Source: Pseudomonas sp. GOM7 (GTDB lineage: Bacteria > Pseudomonadota > Gammaproteobacteria > Pseudomonadales > Pseudomonadaceae). From it: 64,000 bases of DNA. The position numbers and the translations under genes are program-made. The stretch covers positions 1-64,000 of the forward strand of contig NZ_CP113519.1 in the NCBI RefSeq assembly GCF_026723825.1, written 5' to 3'. Positions within the stretch are counted from its first letter, which is position 1, and every line of letters begins with the position of its first letter. Below are positions 11,587 to 19,840 of the stretch, one piece after another. Below the pieces are notes generated by a model, which ran no database searches, had not been told where the DNA came from, and worked only from the letters and a program-made list of their open reading frames with translations.

Positions 11587-12192
11587 TCAGGCCGTCTCGG
11601 CCAGCCCATGGCGGACGCGGTTGTAGAGGGTATAGAGCAGTAGCGCCAGGATCAGCAGCAACAGGATGTTGATCCACGGTGCCGTGAGCAGGCCGCTGGC
11701 GACACCGGCGCCGAGTACGCCGAAACAGAAGGCACGGTCACTCTTGCCCATCGGCCCGTCATAGCGCCTCGAGGCACCGACCATGGGGCCTAGCACGCCG
11801 GCGTATTCGCTGATCACCGCCAGCAACACCACGGTCACTACCAGCAACGGCGAGACGCCGGGCAGCAATGCGAAAGGCAGGTACAGCGCGCTGTCGGCGA
11901 TCACGTCGCAGAGTTCATTGAGGTAGGCGCCAAGCTTCGACTGTTGGCCGAATTCGCGTGCGAGCATGCCATCGACGGCGTTCAAGGCCATGCGCAGCAG
12001 CATCCACAGGGGAAGCAGGGCGAACAACCAGGTGATGGCACTGAAAGTGGCGAGCAAGGTGCCGAGCAATACGGAGAGGATGGCTGCGCAGAGGGTCACC
12101 TGATTGGCGGTGATGCCTCGTGCATGCAGGCGTTGCACGCCAGGCCGCAACAGGTTCTGGAAGGCGGGTTTGAGCTGGTAGATCGAGGGCAT
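11587..12192 (-). CDS. CDP-alcohol phosphatidyltransferase family protein, YnbA-like
   Basis: 201 residues with about six hydrophobic segments and the CDP-alcohol transferase motif region NAVDGMLAR...GAYLNELCD. In canonical members the motif is D-x2-DG-x2-AR-x8-G-x3-D-x3-D. Here the first and third aspartates are both asparagine, while the second and fourth remain. My recollection is that E. coli YnbA has the same two changes, so this looks like a subfamily trait rather than damage. The family condenses a CDP-lipid with an alcohol headgroup; the headgroup is unknown. A -10-like TATAAC before the gene suggests that the operon promoter lies in 12193-12385. Confidence 0.83.
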   Translation of the reverse strand: MPSIYQLKPAFQNLLRPGVQRLHARGITANQVTLCAAILSVLLGTLLATFSAITWLFALLPLWMLLRMALNAVDGMLAREFGQQSKLGAYLNELCDVIADSALYLPFALLPGVSPLLVVTVVLLAVISEYAGVLGPMVGASRRYDGPMGKSDRAFCFGVLGAGVASGLLTAPWINILLLLILALLLYTLYNRVRHGLAETA

Positions 12193-12385
12193 GCTGCATT
12201 CCTTGTCATGGCGACCGACGCCCCAGAGGTCGCCGCGTGCACGTGCCCGTGCAACGCCAGTGGCATTGCTGCAAGTTATACCCAGTCGCGGGATTTTCCT
12301 AGTGGCATCGAATCGCCAGGATTCTCAGCGCCATGCAGAAAATGGCGGTTTTTACCCTCATCTTCTGCACAGCTTATCCACAGCC

Positions 12386-13153
12386 TCAGGCAGTCTCGCC
12401 CAGACGGCTGATGGCCGGTTCTGTGCCGCGCATTTCGGTCTGCTGCTGGCGTACCCACTGGAAGGCGCGCTCGTTGAGTTCGGCGATGGCGCGCGGGCCT
12501 TCGCCCTCAGCATGCATCGGCGCGCCGATGATCACCTGGACGGTGCCGGAGCGTTTGCCCCAACCGGCCTTGGGCCAGAACTCACCGGCGTTGTGGGCAA
12601 TGGGCAGTACCGGCAGGCCGGCATTGACCGCCAGGGCCGCACCGCCACGGGAGAATTTGCCGATCTGGCCCGGCGGAATGCGCGTGCCTTCGGGGAATAC
12701 CAGCACCCAGGCACCCTGCTTGAGGCGCTCGTCGCCCTGCTTGGCCATCTGCTTGAGTGCGGCCTTGGGGTTGCTGCGGTCGATGGCGATGGGTTTGAGC
12801 AGCGCCATGCCCCAGCCGAAGAAGGGCACACGCAGCAGTTCGCGCTTGACCACCTGCGACAGCGGCTCGAGCAGCCCGGAGAGGAAAAAGGTTTCCCAGG
12901 TGCTCTGGTGGTTGGCAAGGATCACGCAGGGGCGCTGGGGAATGTTCTCCATGCCGCGCACTTCGTAGCGGATGCCGACTATCGCCTTGGCCAGCCATAC
13001 GGCGCAGTTGCACCAAGCCTGGATGACGAAGCGGTAACGCTGGCGGTATGGCAGCAAGGGCGCCACGATCAGGCTGATCAGGCACCAGAAGAACGAGCTG
13101 GACGACAGCAGCAGGTAGAAAAGCGTGACTCTGAGGGCCTGCAGGATCGCCAT
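12386..13153 (-). CDS. 1-acyl-sn-glycerol-3-phosphate acyltransferase (LptA/PlsC type)
   Basis: A 255-residue acyltransferase from MAILQALRVTLFYLL, chosen because an AAGG precedes it; the in-frame extension to 13204 would run into gmhB. Motifs: NHQSTWETFF (H-x4-E variant), PFFGWGMALLKPIAIDR, VFPEGTR, and LPVLPIAHNAGEFW. This corresponds to the gene after gyrB in P. aeruginosa (PA0005, lptA), which acylates lysophosphatidate to phosphatidate in phospholipid synthesis. It starts 13 bases after gmhB and is probably co-transcribed with it. Confidence 0.92.
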   Translation of the reverse strand: MAILQALRVTLFYLLLSSSSFFWCLISLIVAPLLPYRQRYRFVIQAWCNCAVWLAKAIVGIRYEVRGMENIPQRPCVILANHQSTWETFFLSGLLEPLSQVVKRELLRVPFFGWGMALLKPIAIDRSNPKAALKQMAKQGDERLKQGAWVLVFPEGTRIPPGQIGKFSRGGAALAVNAGLPVLPIAHNAGEFWPKAGWGKRSGTVQVIIGAPMHAEGEGPRAIAELNERAFQWVRQQQTEMRGTEPAISRLGETA

Positions 13154-13166
13154 TGAACTTCGCACC

Positions 13167-13697
13167 TTATGAAAGCAGTTGATCGGCGACCGCCGCCAGA
13201 TCATCGAATACCAGGGTTCCTGGCGGCAGGGGCTTGGCCAGGGTTCGTTCGCCCTTGCCGGTCTTCACCAGCACGGGTTGACAGTCGACGGCCAGCGCCG
13301 CCTGCAGGTCACCGCTGGTATCGCCAACGAACCAGACACCTGCAAGTTCCGTGGCGTAGTGCGCAGCGATCTGGTGCAGCATGCCCGGTTTCGGCTTGCG
13401 GCACTCACAGCCATCGTCCGGTCCGTGTGGGCAGTGGACGATCAGGCCGACTTCACCACCCTGCTCCGCTACTAGCTGGCGCAGGCGCGCGTGCATCGAC
13501 TCCAGGGTCGCCAGGTCATAGTAGCCACGGGCAATGCCGGACTGGTTGGTGGCCACCGCCACAATCCAGCCAGCGCGGGACAGACGTGCAATGGCGGCGA
13601 TCGACGAGGGGATCGGGATCCATTCGTCGAGCGTCTTGATATAGGCATCGGAGTCTTGGTTGATGACACCGTCGCGGTCGAGGATGAGTAACTTCAT
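13167..13697 (-). CDS. gmhB: D-glycero-beta-D-manno-heptose 1,7-bisphosphate 7-phosphatase
   Basis: HAD-superfamily phosphatase of ADP-heptose synthesis for the lipopolysaccharide inner core. From MKLLILDRDG (nucleophile motif DRDGVIN), it shows the zinc-binding cysteine cluster CPHGPDDGCECRKPKPG near 97-113, typical of GmhB, and the late HAD motif VGDTSGDLQAA. The 176-residue length is normal. It follows glyS on the same strand, separated by a REP-like repeat. Confidence 0.93.
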   Translation of the reverse strand: MKLLILDRDGVINQDSDAYIKTLDEWIPIPSSIAAIARLSRAGWIVAVATNQSGIARGYYDLATLESMHARLRQLVAEQGGEVGLIVHCPHGPDDGCECRKPKPGMLHQIAAHYATELAGVWFVGDTSGDLQAALAVDCQPVLVKTGKGERTLAKPLPPGTLVFDDLAAVADQLLS

Positions 13698-13700
13698 AGC

Positions 13701-13769
13701 TGCAAGCTCCAAGCCGCAAGCTACAAGTCAACAGCGGCCCGCTTGCCGCTTGAAGCTTGTAGCTTGCCG
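13701..13769. repeat. REP-like inverted repeat (caagct family)
   Basis: Imperfect dyad: GCAAGCTCCAAGCCGCAAGC on the left and CTTGCCGCTTGAAGCTTG on the right, with a short spacer. Related copies lie at 25678, 33108, 35431 and 52436, always between genes. It separates glyS from gmhB. Confidence 0.75.
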
Positions 13770-13779
13770 TTGCTGTGCG

Positions 13780-15830
13780 TCAGCCCAGCACCGAAATATC
13801 CGCCACGCCGAGGAACAGCCCGCGCAGACGGGCCAGCAGGGCATAACGGTTGGCGCGTACACGGGCATCCTCGGCGTTGACCAGCACCGCCTCGAAGAAG
13901 GCGTCCACCGGCTCGCGCAGGCTGGCCAGCTTGGCCAGGGCTTCGTTGTACTGGCGGGCGGCAGCCAGCGGTTGCACCGCGTGGTCGGCCTGCTGGATGG
14001 CGGCGTGCAGGGCGAACTCGCTGGGGTTGTCGAAGTAGTGCGCCTCGACCTGGGCAGCGACGCCACCTTCGGCCTTGCTCAGCAGGTTCGACACGCGCTT
14101 GTTGGCCGCAGCCAGGGCTTCGGCCTGCGGCAGCTTGCGGAAAGCCTGCACGGCCTGCACGCGTTGGTCGAAGTCCAGCGGCGAGGTCGGACCCACCGCA
14201 CGTACGGCCTGGTAGACCGCCACTTCGATGCCTTCGTCCTCATAGCGCGCACGCAGGCGGTCGAAGATGAACTCCAGCACCTGGGCGGGCAAGCCTGCGG
14301 CCTTAATCTTGCCGGCGTACTGGGCAACGGCGAAGTCGACCGCGGCGGCCAGATCCAGATCCAGGCCCTTCTCGATCAGGATGCGTAGCACGCCGAGGGC
14401 GGCGCGACGCAGGGCGTAGGGATCCTTGGAGCCGGTGGGCAGCATGCCGATGCCGAAGATGCCCACCAGGGTGTCGAGCTTGTCGGCTACGGCCACGGCG
14501 GCACCCGTGAGGGTGCTCGGCAGTTCGGCACCGGCACCGCGCGGCATGTACTGCTCGTTCAGGGCCAGGGCGACATCTTCCGGCTCACCGTCGTTGAGCG
14601 CGTAGTAGTAACCGGCGATGCCCTGCATCTCGGGGAATTCGCCGACCATCTCGGTGGCCAGGTCGCACTTGCACAGCAGGCCGGCACGGGCGGCGCGCTG
14701 GGCGTCGCCACCCACTTCGCGAGCGATGAAACCGGCCAGCGCCGAGACGCGTTGCGCCTTGTCGAATACCGAACCGAGCTGGGCCTGGAACACCACGTTG
14801 GCCAGGCGCTGGTTGAAGCCTTCGAGCTTCTGCTTCTTGTCCTGCTTGAAGAAGAACTCGGCGTCGGTCAGACGCGGACGCACCACTTTCTCGTTGCCTG
14901 AGACGATCTGTGCCGGATCCTTGGACTCGATATTGGCCACGGTGATGAAGCGCGGCAGCAGCTTGCCGCCCGCGTCCAGCAGGCAGAAGTACTTCTGGTT
15001 GTCCTGCATGGTGGTGATCAGCGCTTCTTGCGGCACCTCGAGGAAGCGTTCCTCGAAGGAACAGACCAGCGGCACTGGCCATTCCACCAGGGCGGTGACT
15101 TCGTCCAGCAGCGCCGGGGGCACGATGGCCGTGCCCTGCTCGGCGGCGGCCAGTTCGTCGACGCGGCGGCTGATAAGCTCGCGGCGCTCGGCGAAGTCAG
15201 CCAGCACGTAGGCGCTGCGCAGGTCTTCGGCGTAGTTGGCCGGGCTGCTGATACGTACGTCACGGTTGGCGTGGAAGCGATGGCCACGGGACACACGGCC
15301 GGCCTTCTGGGTGAGGATCTCGCAGTCGACCACGGCATCGCCGAACAGCATCACCAGCCACTGGGTGGGGCGCACGAATTCGTCACGACGGTCGGCCCAG
15401 CGCATGCGTTTGGGGATCGGCAGATCGTTCAGCGAGTCGGCCACGATGGTCGGCAGCAGGTTCACCGCCGGCTGGCCGGGAATGTGCTGAGCGAAGCGCA
15501 GTTTCGCCCCGCTACGGTCGATCTCGGAGATATCCACGCCACATTTGCGGGCGAAGCCGAGGGCGGCCTGGGTCGGGTTGCCGTCGGCATCGAAGGCGGC
15601 CTGGATGGGTGGGCCATCGAGGTTCATGCTGCGGTCGGCCTGCTGCTCCTCGAGTTGTTCCACCAGCACCGCCAGACGGCGCGGCGCGGCATAGGCGCGG
15701 GCGCTGGCATAGTTCAGGCCAGCGGCCTTGAGGCCTTTCTCGACCCCTGCGAGGAAGGCATCGCCGAGGGTTTTCAGCGCTTTCGGTGGCAGCTCTTCGG
15801 TGCCCAGTTCAACCAGAAAGTCATGCGCAC

Positions 15831-15834
<4 letters not shown>
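13780..15834 (-). CDS. glyS: Glycyl-tRNA synthetase beta subunit
   Basis: Beta chain of the alpha2-beta2 bacterial glycyl-tRNA synthetase; it supplies tRNA recognition. The 684-residue length and the sequence from [20 protein letters not shown] to DISVLG are family-typical, with HD-like and anticodon-binding regions in the C-terminal half. Its ATG overlaps the glyQ stop by four bases (ATGA), so translation is coupled. Confidence 0.97.
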
Positions 15835-16823
<989 letters not shown>

Positions 16824-16929
16824 GAAAAAATCACCTGTGGAGGCTTGCGAGGGAAAGCCGGGGAGTATATCGAAACTCGACGCAGGCCGCAGGGTACGGC
16901 ACATCGGCATCATTCGCGGTTGGTGTTGA

Positions 16930-16945
16930 CTGTATTTATATCCAG
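16930..16945. promoter_or_regulatory. LexA (SOS) box-like site upstream of tag
   Basis: CTGTATTTATATCCAG matches CTGT-N8-ACAG with one mismatch (C for A at position 13) and has the AT-rich centre of pseudomonad LexA boxes. It lies 52 bases before tag, next to a -10-like TATAGT at 16958-16963. Confidence 0.55.
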
Positions 16946-16996
16946 TTATTTTGTCGCTATAGTCAGCGCTTCGACCCCTGACCGAGGCTTACTGCC

Positions 16997-17551
16997 ATGC
17001 CCCGCTGCTTCTGGTGTACCGACGATCCGCTGTACCAGGCCTATCACGACGAGGAATGGGGCGTTCCGCAGCGCGATGCCCAGCACCTGTTCGAGATGCT
17101 GCTGCTCGAAGGGGCGCAGGCCGGGCTGTCGTGGATCACCGTGCTGAAGAAGCGCGAGCGCTATCGCCAGGTGCTGCATGGCTTCGAGCCCGAGCGCCTG
17201 GCGCGGCTTAGCGATGAAGAGATCGAGGCGCTGATGCAGGATCCGGGCATCATCCGCAATCGCCTCAAGCTCAAGGCCGTGCGACAGAACGCCCAGGCCT
17301 GGCTGAAGCTGGAGGATCCGGTGACGCTGCTCTGGTCGTTCGTCGGCGGTGCGCCGAAGATCAACCATTTCAGTGATCGCAGTTTGATGCCGGCGGTGAC
17401 GCCCGAGGCCGAGGCGATGAGCAAGGCGCTGAAGAAGGCTGGCTTCACCTTCGTCGGGCCGACCATCTGCTATGCCTTCATGCAGGCCACGGGTATGGTG
17501 ATGGATCACACCACCGACTGCGACCGTTATGCGCAACTGAAGGGCTCATGA
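16997..17551 (+). CDS. tag: DNA-3-methyladenine glycosylase I
   Basis: Helix-hairpin-helix glycosylase that excises N3-methyladenine from alkylated DNA. The zinc-snap residues are visible: C4 and H17 at the N-terminus (MPRCFWC; YHDEEWG) and the C-terminal MDHTTDC. Other family marks are EGAQAGLSWITVLKKRE and FVGPTICYAFMQATG. The 184-residue length is normal. The stop overlaps the next start by four bases. A LexA-like box upstream suggests damage control, which would be unusual for Tag. Confidence 0.96.
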   Translation: MPRCFWCTDDPLYQAYHDEEWGVPQRDAQHLFEMLLLEGAQAGLSWITVLKKRERYRQVLHGFEPERLARLSDEEIEALMQDPGIIRNRLKLKAVRQNAQAWLKLEDPVTLLWSFVGGAPKINHFSDRSLMPAVTPEAEAMSKALKKAGFTFVGPTICYAFMQATGMVMDHTTDCDRYAQLKGS

Positions 17552-18156
17552 CCACCATCACCACGCTGGATGAATTGCAGGCACTGTACGGCGAAAGCCA
17601 TGAGCGCTCGCGGCGCAAGGAGCTGCCGCAACTGATCGAACCCTATCGCGCGCTGATTCAGGCCTCGCCCTTCGTGGTACTGGCTAGCGCCGGCCCGGAT
17701 GGCCTGGACTGCTCACCGCGCGGCGATGCGCCGGGCTTCGTGCACATCCTCGACGAGCGCACCCTGCTGTTGCCGGATCGCCCCGGCAACAACCGCATCG
17801 ACAGCCTGCGCAACATCGTGCAGAACCCGCAGGTGGGGCTGCTGTTCCTGATTCCGGGCATCGGCGAGAGTCTGCGGGTCAATGGCCGTGCTGAAATCTC
17901 TCTCGATCCCGAACTGCTGGAGCTGGGGCGGGCCCAGGGCAAGCTGCCGCGCAGCGCCTTGCTCATCCACATCGACAGTTGCTACTTCCAGTGTTCCAAG
18001 GCGGCGCTGCGTTCCGGCCTGTGGGACGCGGCCCAGCAGGTCGAGCGGGGCAGCCTGCCGAGCGCCGGGGAAATCTTCCGCTGCATCGATGAAAGCTTCG
18101 ATGTCGAGGCCTACGAACTCGACCGCCAGCAGCGGCTTCGCACCAGCCTTTACTGA
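17548..18156 (+). CDS. PPOX-class FMN-dependent flavoprotein (MSMEG_1061-like)
   Basis: 202 residues of the pyridoxamine 5'-phosphate oxidase-like split-barrel family. FVVLASAGPDGLDCSPRGDAPG matches the FMN-binding strand, and RPGNNRIDSLRNIVQNPQVGLLFLIPG is the diagnostic motif of the MSMEG_1061 group. The physiological substrate of this group is unknown. ATGA overlap with tag implies a two-gene operon. A MITE-like repeat begins 18 bases after the stop. Confidence 0.85.
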   Translation: MTTITTLDELQALYGESHERSRRKELPQLIEPYRALIQASPFVVLASAGPDGLDCSPRGDAPGFVHILDERTLLLPDRPGNNRIDSLRNIVQNPQVGLLFLIPGIGESLRVNGRAEISLDPELLELGRAQGKLPRSALLIHIDSCYFQCSKAALRSGLWDAAQQVERGSLPSAGEIFRCIDESFDVEAYELDRQQRLRTSLY

Positions 18157-18173
18157 GTGCACTGTCCCCCATA

Positions 18174-18400
18174 CAGGCCCTAGGAAAACTACCTGCGTTG
18201 GCAATACTGCGTTAAAAACGCCCTCGCGTGCGAGCCCAGTCAAAATGCTCATTTACACTTCGTAAAGTCGAGCGCGACTCCGAGCGTTTTTCGTTCGTTT
18301 GATTCGCTAGTGCTCACCCTTCGGGCCAGCCGTTGGCTGTTACTCCCGTTGGTCGTTGCGCCTTGTCTTGCCTGCCTCGCCTACGTTTTCCAAGCGCCTG
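18174..18400. repeat. MITE-like element, copy 1
   Basis: A 227-bp non-coding segment whose ends are inverted repeats (CAGGCCCTAGGAAAAC left; CAGGCGCTTGGAAAAC read from the right; 14 of 16 match). Its core, including AATGCTCATTTACACTTCG and CGCGACTCCGAGCGTTTTTC, is shared with copy 3 at 37937-38190 in the opposite orientation. It fills most of the 281-base gap before the acyltransferase gene. Confidence 0.75.
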
Positions 18401-18437
18401 TTACAATTGACGCTTTTCTGAGCTGTTGGAGTCTGTC

Positions 18438-19325
18438 GTGGAAAAACTCAAGGGCGCCCTGGTGGTCGGCTTTCTGCGCCTGTTCGCGCTGCTGCCCTGG
18501 CGCGCCGTGCAGGCCGTGGGCAATGCCATCGGCTGGTTGATGTGGAAGCTGCCGAACGGCTCGCGCGAGGTGGTGCGCATCAACCTGGCCAAGTGCTTCC
18601 CCGAGCTGAGCGAGGCCGAGCGCGAGAAGCTGGTTGGGCAGAGTCTCAAGGACATCGGTAAGACATTGACCGAAAGCGCCTGCGCCTGGATCTGGCCGGC
18701 GCACAAATCCCTCGAGCTGGTGCGCGAAGTGGAAGGCCTGGAGGTGCTGCAACAGGCGCTGGCTTCGGGCAAGGGCGTGGTCGGCATCACCAGCCACCTG
18801 GGCAACTGGGAAGTGCTCAACCACTTCTACTGCAACCAGTGCAAACCCATCATTTTCTACCGCCCGCCCAAGCTCAAGGCGGTCGACGAGCTGCTGCAGC
18901 AGCAGCGCGTGCAGATGGGTAACCGCGTCGCGCCCTCGACCAAGGAAGGCATCCTCAGTGTCATCAAGGAAGTGCGCAAGGGTGGCGCCGTGGGTATTCC
19001 GGCCGACCCGGAGCCGAGCCGTTCATCTGGTGTTTTCGTGCCCTTCCTCGGCACCATGGCACTGACCAGCAAGTTCGTGCCCGGCATGCTCGCTGGCGGC
19101 AAGGCGCTCGGCGTGTTCCTCCATGCACTGCGCCTGCCGGATGGCAGCGGCTACAAGGTGATACTCGAAGCCGCTCCCGAGGGCATGTACAGCGACAACG
19201 TGGAAGAAGGCGTGGCGGCCATGAGCGAGGTGGTATCGCGCTACGTGCGCAACTACCCGAGCCAGTACATGTGGAGCATGAAGCGCTTCAAGAAGCGCCC
19301 GGAAGGCGAGGCCAAGTGGTACTGA
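18438..19325 (+). CDS. Lysophospholipid/lipid A acyltransferase, LpxL/HtrB family
   Basis: 295 residues from a GTG start (VEKLKGALVVGFLRLFALLP) with GGAG six bases upstream; it matches the equivalent P. aeruginosa protein (PA0011). An N-terminal membrane anchor is followed by the catalytic HLGNWE (HX4E), then PADPEPSRSSGVFVPFLG. The LpxL family adds secondary acyl chains to lipid A at the inner membrane. Exact acceptor and chain length are not readable. A terminator follows. Confidence 0.88.
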   Translation: MEKLKGALVVGFLRLFALLPWRAVQAVGNAIGWLMWKLPNGSREVVRINLAKCFPELSEAEREKLVGQSLKDIGKTLTESACAWIWPAHKSLELVREVEGLEVLQQALASGKGVVGITSHLGNWEVLNHFYCNQCKPIIFYRPPKLKAVDELLQQQRVQMGNRVAPSTKEGILSVIKEVRKGGAVGIPADPEPSRSSGVFVPFLGTMALTSKFVPGMLAGGKALGVFLHALRLPDGSGYKVILEAAPEGMYSDNVEEGVAAMSEVVSRYVRNYPSQYMWSMKRFKKRPEGEAKWY

Positions 19326-19353
19326 CGTACTGCCCATGCACGCGAAGATGAAG

Positions 19354-19379
19354 GAAGGCGCCTCGATGGCGCCTTTTTT
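19354..19379 (+). terminator. Rho-independent terminator after LpxL-like gene
   Basis: The hairpin AAGGCGCC-TCGAT-GGCGCCTT is followed by a T run, 30 bases past the stop. Confidence 0.9.
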
Positions 19380-19455
19380 CCGCCACCTACTGGGCGTTGT
19401 CATACGGATGAGCTATTAAAGGCAAGGTTACCGCTCGCCCACTCCTGGAGTCGAC

Positions 19456-19722
19456 ATGTCGAATCAGCGTCAGCAGGTACGAACCCCGATGAAGTGCCGA
19501 ATCAAGATCAGCCATCCAAGCTTTGGTGAGCTGCTGGCGCAGACCCGTGACCTGTCTGACAGTGGCGTCTACGTGAGGCACCCTGACATGAGCGTTCTGA
19601 GCGTGGGTACCGAAGTGATCGGCCAGGTCCAGGATCTACCCTTTCCCGCGCCGGTGCTGAAGATGGAAGTGATGCGCGTGGATACCGAAGGTGCGGGGCT
19701 GCGCTTTCTCGGCGAAGCCTGA
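19456..19722 (+). CDS. PilZ-domain protein
   Basis: An 88-residue single-domain protein. The c-di-GMP-binding features of PilZ are present: R5-x3-R9 in NQRQQVR and DLSDSG near residues 32-37. Such proteins act as c-di-GMP receptors controlling motility or exopolysaccharide. It corresponds to PA0012 in P. aeruginosa gene order. Whether it binds the nucleotide, and its partner, cannot be seen. A diguanylate cyclase is encoded 18 kb away in this window. Confidence 0.88.
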   Translation: MSNQRQQVRTPMKCRIKISHPSFGELLAQTRDLSDSGVYVRHPDMSVLSVGTEVIGQVQDLPFPAPVLKMEVMRVDTEGAGLRFLGEA

Positions 19723-19840
19723 CGGGAACATGCTTCACAGGGTGACATCGACTAAATTTCGGATTCATGGAACATTTGGTTACATTTGCACTCTGACCAA
19801 CACCTCAATCCGAGGCTGCGTCCATTCGAGGCGTTTCGAC

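Noticed and set aside
12374..12382. Perfect DnaA box TTATCCACA
   Set aside because: It is a single site beside the LptA-like gene with no cluster or AT-rich unwinding region; it is likely chance and not oriC.
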